A stretch of 64,000 nt of DNA, from positions 31,466 to 95,465 of the forward strand of contig NZ_JAAMRE010000027.1 in NCBI RefSeq assembly GCF_013522705.1. The letters run 5' to 3'. The notes beneath the pieces are model-generated. The model made no database searches. It was not told the origin of the DNA and saw nothing but the letters and a program-made list of their open reading frames with translations. Shown piece by piece: positions 44,576 to 52,402 of the stretch. This stretch comes from Pseudomonas lurida (GTDB lineage: Bacteria; Pseudomonadota; Gammaproteobacteria; Pseudomonadales; Pseudomonadaceae). The first letter of the stretch is position 1, and each line of letters opens with the position of its first letter. Both the position numbers and the translations under genes were made by a program.

Positions 44576-46213
44576 TCAGGCGCCGGGCTTTGCGCCATAC
44601 CAGCGCGGTGTGTACACCCAGGTACCGCCATCGGCCCGCGCGAATGTGCAGGTGGTGGACGAGCCGATCAGCACCATGGTGCGCATGTCCACCTGGTCCG
44701 GGGTGAGTTGACCCAGAGTGGTGACGCGCAGCGTTTGGCCGGGCCGCCCGATATCGCGACCCAGCACTACCGGCGTCTGCGGCGTACGGTGCAGCGCAAC
44801 GATTTCCAGGGCGCGGCCCAATTGCCACGGGCGCGACCGCGAGATCGGGTTGTAGAACGCCAGCGCCAGGTCGGCCTGGGAGGCGAGGTCCAGGCGCTTT
44901 TCAATGATCGACCACGGCTTGAGGTTGTCCGACAGCGACATCACGCAGAAGTCATGGCCCAGCGGCGCGCCGGCCTGGGCGGCGGTGGCCAGGGACGCAG
45001 AGACGCCCGGCAGAATTTCCAGCTCGACCTGATGCCAGGCCGGGTCGCTGGAGTCATGCAACGCCTCGATCACCGCAGCCGCCATGGCGAACACACCCGG
45101 GTCGCCGGACGACACCACCACCACCGAACGGCCACTGGCGGCCAATTCGAACGCATGGCGTGCGCGCTGCATTTCTTCACGGTTGTCGGTGCAGTGCTGC
45201 ACTTGGTCGTCACGGAACGGGCCGGCCATGCGCACGTAGGTTTCATAGCCCAACACGTCGGTGCAGCGCGCCAATTCAGCCTTGACCGCCGGCACCATCA
45301 GCTCGGCCGCACCGGGGCCCAGGCCGATCACGGCGAGACGGCCACGCGGGCGCCCTACCTCGGACAGGTCCAGAGGATGCTCGGCAACCTGAATCACGAG
45401 GTCGGCGTCCTGCCGGATGCTGGCGAAACGCAGCGGCACAGCCAGTGCCGATGCCGCTTCATGCAACGTCGCCTCGGCCATGTGCGTTTCGCTGGCGAGC
45501 AGGCACGCCAGCGATTGCACGGCAATGCCCGCGTCATGCAACGCAGCACGCACACGCTCGGCCAACTGCGCGCCGGGCTTGCAGGTCACACTCACGTTTT
45601 TCGGATAGATCAGCAATTCGTTGGCAACGGCGGCGCGCGCGGCACTGCCCACATGGATCGCCAACCGCGCTTGCGGGTCCTGCGCAAGATTCGCTTGATC
45701 CAACCACGGCGCCGCGCCTTCGATACGCACGCTTTGGCCCGCCAGCAAGTCGGACACGAAGCGCTTGCCCAACTCCAAGTCCGCCAGTTCGTAACCTGCG
45801 GGCGGGTTGAGCAGGCAGGTGCCGAAGCGCAGCTCACCGCTGGTGGTAATCGCCGCGGCCACGTTCAACGCCGCCGCGATCTCGCGCGCCATGCCGTTGA
45901 CGCCGCCCAGGCCGCCCAGCAGCGGTACCACTGCGCTGCCATCCTCCGCCACCGCCAGCACGGCGGGCTCTTCGCCTTTTTCCAGCAGTAACGGCGCCAG
46001 GGTGCGGATCACGATGCCCGCCGCGCACAAGGCAATCAGCGGCGTGCCTTGCCGGTAAAGCTCGCGCAGTGTGGCGCCGAATTCGTTGTAGGCCTGGTCC
46101 GCACCTGCAACGCGCCCCGACAGGCCGTGGATCAGCGCCCCAGGGTAAACCTGCTGGATCCTGCGCGCAGTGGCCAGGCTGCCCTGGCCCAGGATGACAA
46201 TCGCTGGAGTCAT
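44576..46213 (-). CDS. cobJ: CbiG-CobJ fusion: cobalamin biosynthesis protein/precorrin-3B C17-methyltransferase
   Basis: 545 residues combining two activities. The N-terminal part (about 1-285) is CbiG/CobE-like (ALCAAGIVIRTLAPLL, GGLGGVNGMAREIA, ASETHMAEATL); the C-terminal part (about 290-545) is the SAM-dependent C17-methyltransferase CobJ (AVIGLGPGAAELM, VVVVSSGDPGVFAMA, VLGRDIGRPGQT). Methylation at C17 drives ring contraction to precorrin-4. Its ATG shares a base with the cobI stop (TGATG). Pseudomonads commonly carry this fused form. Confidence 0.92.
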   Translation of the reverse strand: MTPAIVILGQGSLATARRIQQVYPGALIHGLSGRVAGADQAYNEFGATLRELYRQGTPLIALCAAGIVIRTLAPLLLEKGEEPAVLAVAEDGSAVVPLLGGLGGVNGMAREIAAALNVAAAITTSGELRFGTCLLNPPAGYELADLELGKRFVSDLLAGQSVRIEGAAPWLDQANLAQDPQARLAIHVGSAARAAVANELLIYPKNVSVTCKPGAQLAERVRAALHDAGIAVQSLACLLASETHMAEATLHEAASALAVPLRFASIRQDADLVIQVAEHPLDLSEVGRPRGRLAVIGLGPGAAELMVPAVKAELARCTDVLGYETYVRMAGPFRDDQVQHCTDNREEMQRARHAFELAASGRSVVVVSSGDPGVFAMAAAVIEALHDSSDPAWHQVELEILPGVSASLATAAQAGAPLGHDFCVMSLSDNLKPWSIIEKRLDLASQADLALAFYNPISRSRPWQLGRALEIVALHRTPQTPVVLGRDIGRPGQTLRVTTLGQLTPDQVDMRTMVLIGSSTTCTFARADGGTWVYTPRWYGAKPGA

Positions 46214-46944
46214 CACCCTTGCCACCGTTCACCGGGCACGATGATCAGCGAGAAGTACGGCGACGACATCGGCTCCACCTGATCCAGCGGTACGATCTTC
46301 TGGTTGGCCATGGTGGCGCGCTCCACGTACAGCGCACGCCCGGCCAGGCCGAGTTCTTCGAGTACCTGGCGCACCTTGGGGAAGTTGCGGCCCAGCTTCA
46401 TGATCACCGCCGCGTCGGCATCGGCCAGGCGACGCTTGAGGTCGTCATGGGGCAACACGCCCGAGAGCACCGACAGGCTCTGGTTGCGATACACCAGCGG
46501 CGCGCCAAGTACCGAAGCGCCGCCGAGCATCGAGCACACGCCCGGAATGACCTGCGCTTCGTAGCGCTCGGCCAGACGGTCGTGCAGGTACATATAGGAG
46601 CCGTAGAAGAACGGGTCGCCTTCGCAGATCACCGCGACATCGCGGCCGGCGTCCAGGTGCGCGGCCACCTCGACACTGGCGGTGTCGTAGAAATCGCTGA
46701 TCACCTGCTCGTAGGACAGCGGCGCCGGCAGCGCTTCGGTGGTCACCGGGTACACCAGCGGCATCAGGGTCTGCTGCGCCACCAGGTGGTCTTCGATGAT
46801 GCCGAAGGCGTTGCCCTTTTTGCCCTTGGCCACGAAGTACGCCACCACCGGCGACTCCCGCAGCAGGCGCAAAGCCTTGACGGTGATCAGCTCCGGGTCG
46901 CCGGGGCCGACGCCCAGGCCGAGCAAACGTCCGCGTGCCGGCAT
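46213..46944 (-). CDS. cobI: Precorrin-2 C20-methyltransferase
   Basis: 243 residues. A cobalamin-type SAM methyltransferase (LLGLGVGPGDPELITVKAL; AVICEGDPFFYGSYMYL; VIPGVCSMLGGASVLG) that makes precorrin-3A. ATG overlaps the cobH stop (TAATG) and its own stop overlaps the cobJ start, so cobH-I-J are tightly coupled. A longer in-frame extension upstream is only the opposite frame of cobH. Confidence 0.95.
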   Translation of the reverse strand: MPARGRLLGLGVGPGDPELITVKALRLLRESPVVAYFVAKGKKGNAFGIIEDHLVAQQTLMPLVYPVTTEALPAPLSYEQVISDFYDTASVEVAAHLDAGRDVAVICEGDPFFYGSYMYLHDRLAERYEAQVIPGVCSMLGGASVLGAPLVYRNQSLSVLSGVLPHDDLKRRLADADAAVIMKLGRNFPKVRQVLEELGLAGRALYVERATMANQKIVPLDQVEPMSSPYFSLIIVPGERWQG

Positions 46945-47570
46945 TATTCGACCTCCGTGGCGAGTGCATTGACCGCAGCGGCGGCCATGGCGCTGCCGCC
47001 CAGGCGGCCTTGCATGATCACAAACGGCACGCCACGGCTGTCGGCCGCGAGCATCGCCTTGGATTCGGCGGCGCCGACAAAACCCACCGGAAAGCCCAGG
47101 ATCAACGCTGGTTTCGGTGCGCCGGCATCGAGCATTTCCAGCAGGTAGAACAGCGCCGTCGGTGCGTTGCCGATCACTACCACGCTGCCCGCCAGATGCG
47201 GGCGCCACAGCTCCAGGGCGGCAGCGGAGCGGGTATTGCCCAACTCTCGCGCCAGCTCGGGAACGCTGTCGTCGCGCAGGGTGCAGATCACTTGATTATT
47301 GGCCGGCAGGCGCGTGCGGGTCACGCCTTCGGAGACCATCCGCGCATCGCACAGGATCGGCGCGCCGGCGGCCAGCGCATCGCGTCCGGCCTTGCCGGCG
47401 CCGTCGGAGAACTGCAGGCCGTCAATGGCATCGACCATGCCGCACGCATGAATCACCCGCACCGCGAGTTTTTCCAGGTCCGCCGGGATCCGCTCCAACC
47501 GGGCTTCCGCGCGAATAATGGCGAAGGAGTTGCGATAGATCTCCTGACCGTCGCGGATGTAATCAATCAT
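46944..47570 (-). CDS. cobH: Precorrin-8X methylmutase
   Basis: 208 residues. It moves the C11 methyl to C12 to give hydrogenobyrinate. The catalytic His lies in VIHACGMVD, and DGAGKAGRDALAAGAPILCD, GNAPTALFYLLEML and GFPVGFVGAAESK follow. Start ATG at 47570, 8 bp inside the end of cobG, giving the normal N-terminus MIDYIRDGQEIYR. Confidence 0.95.
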   Translation of the reverse strand: MIDYIRDGQEIYRNSFAIIRAEARLERIPADLEKLAVRVIHACGMVDAIDGLQFSDGAGKAGRDALAAGAPILCDARMVSEGVTRTRLPANNQVICTLRDDSVPELARELGNTRSAAALELWRPHLAGSVVVIGNAPTALFYLLEMLDAGAPKPALILGFPVGFVGAAESKAMLAADSRGVPFVIMQGRLGGSAMAAAAVNALATEVE

Positions 47571-48852
47571 CGGTGTTGCTCCGTGGACGAGCGCGCAGCA
47601 CGGCGCCCGCCGCTTCAATGGAAAGGTTGCGCGCGTGCAGCCGGCCGAAACCTGGGTGGGCTGCATCGCGAAAATAGAGGTCGTAGTGGCCGGGGCTCAC
47701 CGCCAGCAAGGTGACCGGCGCGGTGTGCGCGGCGGCGCAGGAACGTGGGCAGCCGGACAGGTGCGCCTCAACGCCGGGTGCCTGCGCGGCCAGTTGCATG
47801 GCGTCGGCCTTGGTGTCGGCCAGGGCTTTGCCGCAGCCGCTGGAACCGGTGCAGGCCACCATGCGGGCCAGCGGTTGGTCGGCGCAGCCGAGGAAACCCA
47901 ATTGCGACAGGCGTTCGGTCACGGCATGAGGCTTTTCGACATTGGGCAACAGCACGCCTTGCCAGGGGGTGAACCGCAAGGTGCCGTCACCATAGTCGCC
48001 GGCCAGTCGTGCGGCGCCCTTGAGCATCGTCGAATCCAGGCGGCCCAAGGGGGCTACGGCGGCGACATAAAACTGATTTTTTTGAGGCTGTGGATAAGTG
48101 CCAAGGTGCAACAAGGCGCCGCTGGCTGGGCGTTTGAAGTTGTCGATCGGCAGCAGTGGCAGGCGCAGATGGCTCAGCAGGTGGTCCACACGCACATGGC
48201 GCATGCGGGTTTGCTCTGGGGTCGCGAGGTCAAGGAACGCGTCGAGGACGGCCACTACCAACGCGTGCGCTTGGTCCAATCGCACGGCGGCCAGGGGTGC
48301 GTCCAGGCCCGGACAACCTGCCAGGCCAAACGCGAGCAACGTCTCGCCCTCGCGCACGAATGCCGATAACCACAGGTCGTGGTGATGTTCGAGCATCGCC
48401 AGGGCCTCGCCGCCATCCAGTTGCACGGCGAACTTGGCCGACAGCGCATGAAAGCGCGGATTATTCTCCAGCGTGGCGAGGATCTGCCCGGCCAGTGGGC
48501 GGGTGTCGAACAGCATCTGCGGGTCGATACCGGCGCTGGGGCTGAGCATCAGGTTGCGCACGTCGTCACCGGCGGCGTTGCTCGGGCCCAGGCCCGCAGC
48601 CAGCAACATCGCGATCAGGGCATCCTGCTCGGCGCCGATCCCGCGAACCTGCAGGTTGGCGCGGTTGGTCGCCTCGATCACCCCGCCGGCATAGGCCTGG
48701 GCCGCGTCAGCCACGGCGTGGGCCTGGGCCGCGCTGATCGAACCGCCGGCCAGCTTGATCCGGCAAATGCCGCCATCCAGCGCCTGGACAATACGCAGCA
48801 ACCCCGGACAAGCCGAGGGGCGCAAGGTGTTCAGGGCGGGCGTTGGGTTCAC
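47563..48852 (-). CDS. cobG: Precorrin-3B synthase
   Basis: 429 residues. Nitrite/sulfite-reductase-like protein with two ferredoxin-like halves and a C-terminal [4Fe-4S] cysteine set (ACTGSSGCGKALADTK and LSGCPRSCAA). It uses O2 to form the C20-hydroxy gamma-lactone precorrin-3B, so this is the aerobic B12 route. The start is taken as GTG (MNPTPALNTL) with no clear ribosome-binding site; a start a few codons later is possible. First gene of the operon, divergent from cobL with 95 bp between. Confidence 0.93.
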   Translation of the reverse strand: MNPTPALNTLRPSACPGLLRIVQALDGGICRIKLAGGSISAAQAHAVADAAQAYAGGVIEATNRANLQVRGIGAEQDALIAMLLAAGLGPSNAAGDDVRNLMLSPSAGIDPQMLFDTRPLAGQILATLENNPRFHALSAKFAVQLDGGEALAMLEHHHDLWLSAFVREGETLLAFGLAGCPGLDAPLAAVRLDQAHALVVAVLDAFLDLATPEQTRMRHVRVDHLLSHLRLPLLPIDNFKRPASGALLHLGTYPQPQKNQFYVAAVAPLGRLDSTMLKGAARLAGDYGDGTLRFTPWQGVLLPNVEKPHAVTERLSQLGFLGCADQPLARMVACTGSSGCGKALADTKADAMQLAAQAPGVEAHLSGCPRSCAAAHTAPVTLLAVSPGHYDLYFRDAAHPGFGRLHARNLSIEAAGAVLRARPRSNTDD

Positions 48853-48947
48853 GGGGCTACCGGTTCACGGGTAAAGGCGCGGTATTATGCCTGCTTTGTC
48901 CGGCGGCATGAAAAGCCTGCCCGTCGGATGTCGTTCAAGGAATCAAT

Positions 48948-50153
48948 ATGTCGCCCTGGCTGACGGTAGTAGGCATCGGTGAAGACGGCTTCAAGGGGCT
49001 GGGCAGGAATGCCCGGCATGCCTTGTTGCGCGCCACGCGGATCATAGGGGGTCAGCGCCAGTTGGACCTGTTGCCGGTGTGCATTCGCGGTGAGCGCCAG
49101 TTGTGGCCGAGCCCGTTCTCCCTGGAACCGGTACTGGCGCGGCGCGGTACGCCGGTGTGTGTGCTGGCCAGCGGCGACCCAATGTTCTACGGCGTAGGCG
49201 CGAGCCTGGCGCGACAGATCGCGGCTGAAGAGTTGCTGATTGTGCCCGCGCCGTCGTCGGTGTCCCTTGCCGCCGCGCGTTTGGGCTGGCCGTTACAGGA
49301 CGTGGTGACATTATCGGTAGTGGCGCGGCCCGTCGCGGCCATCAACGCGCATCTGGCCAGTGGGGTGCGCCTGTTAGTGCTGAGTAATGACGGTGGCAGC
49401 CCCGCATTGATCGCTGCGGTGTTGACCGAGGCCGGGTTCGGGCCCAGCCGATTGAGCGTGTTTGAACACTTGGGCGGGACGAATGAGCAACGTATCGACG
49501 GCCTGGCCGCGGATTGGCAGCACCAGTCGGCTGCGGATCTGAACCTGGTCGCCATCGAGTGCCTGGCGTCTCCCGACACGCCGCGCCTGTCGCGTCTGGC
49601 AGGCCTGCCGGATAGCGCCTTCAAGCACGACGGCCAACTGACCAAGCGCGATGTGCGCGCCATGACCCTCGCGCGCCTGGCCCCCATGCCGGGCGAGCTG
49701 CTGTGGGATGTGGGCGCGGGCAGCGGTTCCATCGGTATCGAATGGATGCGCACTCATCCCAGTTGCCGTGCCCTGGCGATTGAAGCCGACGCAGGCCGCC
49801 AGGACTTGATCGAACACAATCGCGACGCCCTCGGCGTGCCCGGCCTGCACCTGGTACGCGGCACCGCCCCGGACGCCTTGCATGGCCTGCCGACGCCCGA
49901 CGCCATCTTCATCGGCGGCGGCGTCACCCGCGACGGCGTGCTCGACAGCTGCTGGCAACAACTGCGCCCCGGTGGTCGCTTGGTTGCCAATGCCGTGACC
50001 CTGCAAAGCGAAATGACCTTGATGAACTGGCGCGCGGAGCACGGCGGCGAACTGACGCGCATCCACGTGGCCCAGGCGCTGCCGCTGGGCGAGTTCGATA
50101 CGTGGCGCCAGGCGCTGCCGATCACCTTGCTTGAAGTGACCAAGCCGCTATGA
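48948..50153 (+). CDS. cobL: Precorrin-6B C5,15-methyltransferase (decarboxylating)
   Basis: 401 residues. N-terminal CbiE-type methyltransferase (about 1-205, LTVVGIGEDGFKGLG; VLASGDPMFYGVGASLA) and C-terminal CbiT-type class I methyltransferase/decarboxylase (about 225-400, LLWDVGAGSGSIGIEWMR). It methylates C5 and C15 and removes the C12 acetate carboxyl. AAGGAATCAAT precedes the ATG. Its stop overlaps the cobK ATG (ATGA). Confidence 0.94.
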   Translation: MSPWLTVVGIGEDGFKGLGRNARHALLRATRIIGGQRQLDLLPVCIRGERQLWPSPFSLEPVLARRGTPVCVLASGDPMFYGVGASLARQIAAEELLIVPAPSSVSLAAARLGWPLQDVVTLSVVARPVAAINAHLASGVRLLVLSNDGGSPALIAAVLTEAGFGPSRLSVFEHLGGTNEQRIDGLAADWQHQSAADLNLVAIECLASPDTPRLSRLAGLPDSAFKHDGQLTKRDVRAMTLARLAPMPGELLWDVGAGSGSIGIEWMRTHPSCRALAIEADAGRQDLIEHNRDALGVPGLHLVRGTAPDALHGLPTPDAIFIGGGVTRDGVLDSCWQQLRPGGRLVANAVTLQSEMTLMNWRAEHGGELTRIHVAQALPLGEFDTWRQALPITLLEVTKPL

Positions 50154-50875
50154 AACGGATTCTGCTGCTGGGCGGCGTGACCGAAGCGCTGGCCATCGCG
50201 CGGACCCTGGGGCCGGAGCATATCTACAGCCTGGCGGGCGTGGGACGTGTGCCGACCGGCCTCACCTGCCAAGTGCGCGTTGGCGGCTACGGTGGAGCAG
50301 AAGGCTTGGCACGGTTCGTTCGCGCTGAACGGATCAGCCTGATCCTCGACGCGACCCATCCGTATGCGGCGCAGATCAGCCGCAATGCCGCCGAGGCTGC
50401 ACGGTTGAGTCACATCCCCTGCTGGGCGCTGCGGCGTCCGGCGTGGAAGCCGCAGGCCGGGGATGATTGGCGCGAAGTGAGTGATTGGGCCGAGTTGATC
50501 GAAGCATTGAAACCGTTCAAGCGGCCGCTGTTCACCTTGGGTCGCGAACCGTTGCAGCACCTCGACGAAATCCCCGCCGGGCAATTCTGGACACTGCGCG
50601 CGCTGGATATGTACCCCGGCAATGAGCGCTGTGAAGTGATCGGCGCACGCGGACCGTTTCTGCTCGAAGATGAACGCGCGTTGTTTGAACGGCGTGGGAT
50701 TGATGTGCTGATCAGCAAGAACAGTGGCAGCACGGCCACCGAGCCGAAGCTGGAAGTGGCGCGGGAACGGGGGGTGCCGGTGTTGGTTTTGAAGCGGCCG
50801 GGGTTGGCGGCGGTGGACAGGGAGCTTTTGTCGCCCGCGGAAACAATCGATTCGTTGGCAGATTTCATTCGATAG
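50150..50875 (+). CDS. cobK: Precorrin-6A reductase
   Basis: 241 residues. NADPH-dependent reductase giving precorrin-6B. Hallmarks ILLLGGVTEALAIA, LILDATHPYAAQIS and a C-terminal LISKNSGSTATEPKLEVA. Coupled to cobL by a 4-bp overlap. No cbiD follows or separates the two genes, and the next gene (51002) is unrelated. Confidence 0.93.
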   Translation: MKRILLLGGVTEALAIARTLGPEHIYSLAGVGRVPTGLTCQVRVGGYGGAEGLARFVRAERISLILDATHPYAAQISRNAAEAARLSHIPCWALRRPAWKPQAGDDWREVSDWAELIEALKPFKRPLFTLGREPLQHLDEIPAGQFWTLRALDMYPGNERCEVIGARGPFLLEDERALFERRGIDVLISKNSGSTATEPKLEVARERGVPVLVLKRPGLAAVDRELLSPAETIDSLADFIR

Positions 50876-51001
50876 ATCAGGATCATCCGCCACCCTCTAT
50901 CCCATTCATTGTTGCTTCAAGGGACGGCGATGAACCCACAACACGAAGTGCTAAATTCCAGGAACAGTTCAGGCCAGACCCAAGGCTATACAGGAGCTGA
51001 C

Positions 51002-51280
51002 ATGATAGAAGTTAAACAAGCCGTACAAGTTGCCAAGGCAGCCGCCAACGACTTTCTCGGGCAAGAAACAGACCTGCAAGACCTGATGCTTGAGGAAGTA
51101 GAGTTAAGCCCAGACAATAATACCTGGGCAATAACACTTGGCTTCAATGTCCCCAACCCTAATAACTATGAAAGATTAGGCGCCTCTTTGGCCGGACAGA
51201 TGTATGCGCGAAAGTACAAAACATTCATCATTGACTCGGAGACTGGCGAGTTCCGCTCCATGAAGATTCGCGAAGTATGA
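51002..51280 (+). CDS. Small partner protein of a PIN-domain gene, candidate antitoxin or immunity protein
   Basis: 92 residues: an N-terminal helix (IEVKQAVQVAKAAANDFLG), an acidic stretch (DLQDLMLEEVEL), then beta strands (WAITLGFNV; TFIIDSETGEFRSMKI). No HTH, ribbon-helix-helix or AbrB motif is evident, so it does not look like a classical DNA-binding antitoxin; the shape suggests a small alpha-beta (PepSY-like) domain. Start at 51002 because AGGAG is 5 bases upstream; an upstream ATG (50930) lacks one. It overlaps the PIN gene by 4 bp. By-eye GC is about 45-50 percent, well below neighbouring genes. Confidence 0.72.
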   Translation: MIEVKQAVQVAKAAANDFLGQETDLQDLMLEEVELSPDNNTWAITLGFNVPNPNNYERLGASLAGQMYARKYKTFIIDSETGEFRSMKIREV

Positions 51281-51765
51281 TAGAAGCCTATATAAAGCAA
51301 TATCGAAGAAAGGGAATCATCGTTGACACTAACTTGCTACTTCTGGCCCTGATAGGAGGAACGTCCAGCATCGTAGAGTTCAAGAGGACACGCGGCTACA
51401 ACGATGAAGACTATCGACTTTTACTCAAAGTGATTGATCAATTCGAGAAGCTTGTTTCAACCCCGCACATTCTCGCTGAAGCCAGCAACCTGACAAATGG
51501 GCTTTATGGAAGCAAGCTGCGCGATTTTTATGCAACGTTAAAGAACTCACTATCAACAATAATCGAGATCCATCATCCAGCCTTGGATATAAGTCGCGAT
51601 TATGAGCTGTCACCCTACGGCCTTACCGACGTCGGCATTGTTGCCGCAGCGAAAGATAACTATCTGGTTTTGACTGACGATCTTAGAGTCGCTGGGTTCG
51701 CTCACCAACATTGCGTCGATGTCGTCAACTTCAATCATATACGGGAAGCCGGCTGGGAGGTCTAA
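51277..51765 (+). CDS. PIN-domain putative ribonuclease
   Basis: 162 residues. The acidic active-site set of the PIN fold can be read: D17 in IIVDTNLLLLAL, E68 in ILAEASNLT, D118 in GLTDVGIVAAA and D134/D135 in LVLTDDLRV. PIN proteins are Mg-dependent RNases, often toxins of toxin-antitoxin pairs or effectors of defence modules. ATG overlaps the stop of the preceding small gene. GC is clearly lower than in the surrounding cob genes, suggesting horizontal transfer. At 162 residues it is longer than a typical VapC (about 130), so this is probably not a standard VapBC pair. Target unknown. Confidence 0.75.
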   Translation: MIEAYIKQYRRKGIIVDTNLLLLALIGGTSSIVEFKRTRGYNDEDYRLLLKVIDQFEKLVSTPHILAEASNLTNGLYGSKLRDFYATLKNSLSTIIEIHHPALDISRDYELSPYGLTDVGIVAAAKDNYLVLTDDLRVAGFAHQHCVDVVNFNHIREAGWEV

Positions 51766-51776
51766 GACCTGCCCCA

Positions 51777-51810
51777 CGATCATTCCCACACATAAGCGCA
51801 GGAACGATCG
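51777..51810. repeat. Degenerate palindromic element beside the PIN module
   Basis: CGATCATTCC ... GGAACGATCG: inverted arms matching at 9 of 10 positions. They are the outer arms of the large palindromic repeats at 52403-53164 and 63616-63750, here with a decayed centre (CACACATAAGCGCA). It sits in the 58-bp gap between the PIN gene and the convergent DUF6124-like gene. Confidence 0.6.
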
Positions 51811-51823
51811 CTCATCGAGCGTG

Positions 51824-52075
51824 TTAACTACTCGCGGCTGTTGCCTGCCCTGCTCCTTCGTGCACCCTGTCAGCGAGCAGTTGTGCCAGCTCAATCAACT
51901 GCGCAACGCCCAGTAATTCCTCGCGTTTCATGCCCTCCAGATCAAAAGCCAGATCGCAACTCAGCGCATTGGCCGAGGCGAGTGTTTCGCTGAGGTTGAC
52001 CAGCAGGTCTTCGGTGCTGATGCCATCGGCCACGGTGAACAGACGGATGGGGGGATTGGGGGTGGGTTTGATCAT
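51824..52075 (-). CDS. DUF6124/DUF3077-like small protein
   Basis: 83 residues. It opens MIKPTPNPPIRLFTV, where the TPNPP motif is a mark of the Pseudomonas DUF6124 family, and continues with a helical DUF3077-like part (SETLASANALSCDLAFDL; GVAQLIELAQLLADRV). Function unknown; no membrane segment. ATG at 52075 with GAGGAG 7 bases upstream. The 130 bases before the start form a highly structured leader, annotated separately. Upstream frame extensions into the leader are rejected. Confidence 0.8.
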   Translation of the reverse strand: MIKPTPNPPIRLFTVADGISTEDLLVNLSETLASANALSCDLAFDLEGMKREELLGVAQLIELAQLLADRVHEGAGQATAASS

Positions 52076-52207
52076 TGTGAAGCTCCTCAGGAATGTGGAG
52101 CTGCCACTGATTCGCCGCGACGCGATAGGGGTGGCAGCTGTACGCAGGTTCGCGGACCGGTCCCGAGGCAACCCGGCATACCCGAAGGTATCCCGCGCAC
52201 AGCCACC
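52076..52207 (-). promoter_or_regulatory. Structured RNA leader of the DUF6124-like gene with switch-like SD pairing
   Basis: Read on the minus strand. Outer stem: GGTGGC + TGTGCGC (52207-52195) with GCGTACA + GCCACC (52145-52139 and 52135-52130, GCT bulged). Inside are hairpin ATACC-TTCG-GGTAT and a second arm GGTT...AACC containing GGACCGGTCC. Downstream, GTGGCAGCT (52107-52099) is a perfect 9-base complement of AGCTGCCAC in the outer 3' arm, and the overlapping AGCTCC (52102-52097) is a perfect complement of GGAGCT (52086-52081) in the SD. These pairings exclude one another, the layout of a translational riboswitch or protein-responsive leader. Pairing is read by eye; ligand or effector unknown. 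Confidence 0.65.
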
Positions 52208-52402
52208 ATAGCGCCACACAGTAGACGATAAAAAAGCGTCAACTGAAAGGAGGCAATGCTTAATCAATCCGGGCCGCGACGCCCGTCCGCTGCGTTTGCA
52301 GCGGTGTACGGAGACTAGAGACCGAGTGTCCTAGGGACAACCTCAAATCCTTGTCGGAAATTTCTGCTTGTACGAATAACCAGCCAAACGGCCAGCGACC
52401 AA
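52208..52402. other. Upstream of the DUF6124 leader: hairpin-rich, no gene
   Basis: A TTGACG hexamer (minus strand, 52242-52237) lies about 35 bases before the leader's GGTGGC and could be a -35 box, but no good -10 is visible. Further right is a perfect hairpin CCGCTGC-GTTT-GCAGCGG (52287-52304) and GTCCTAGGGAC (52329-52339). No coding region can be supported here. Confidence 0.4.

Noticed and set aside
48853..48947. Cobalamin riboswitch between cobG and cobL
   Set aside because: The 95-bp gap is too short and no B12-box-like sequence is visible; the same check before oprC was also negative.
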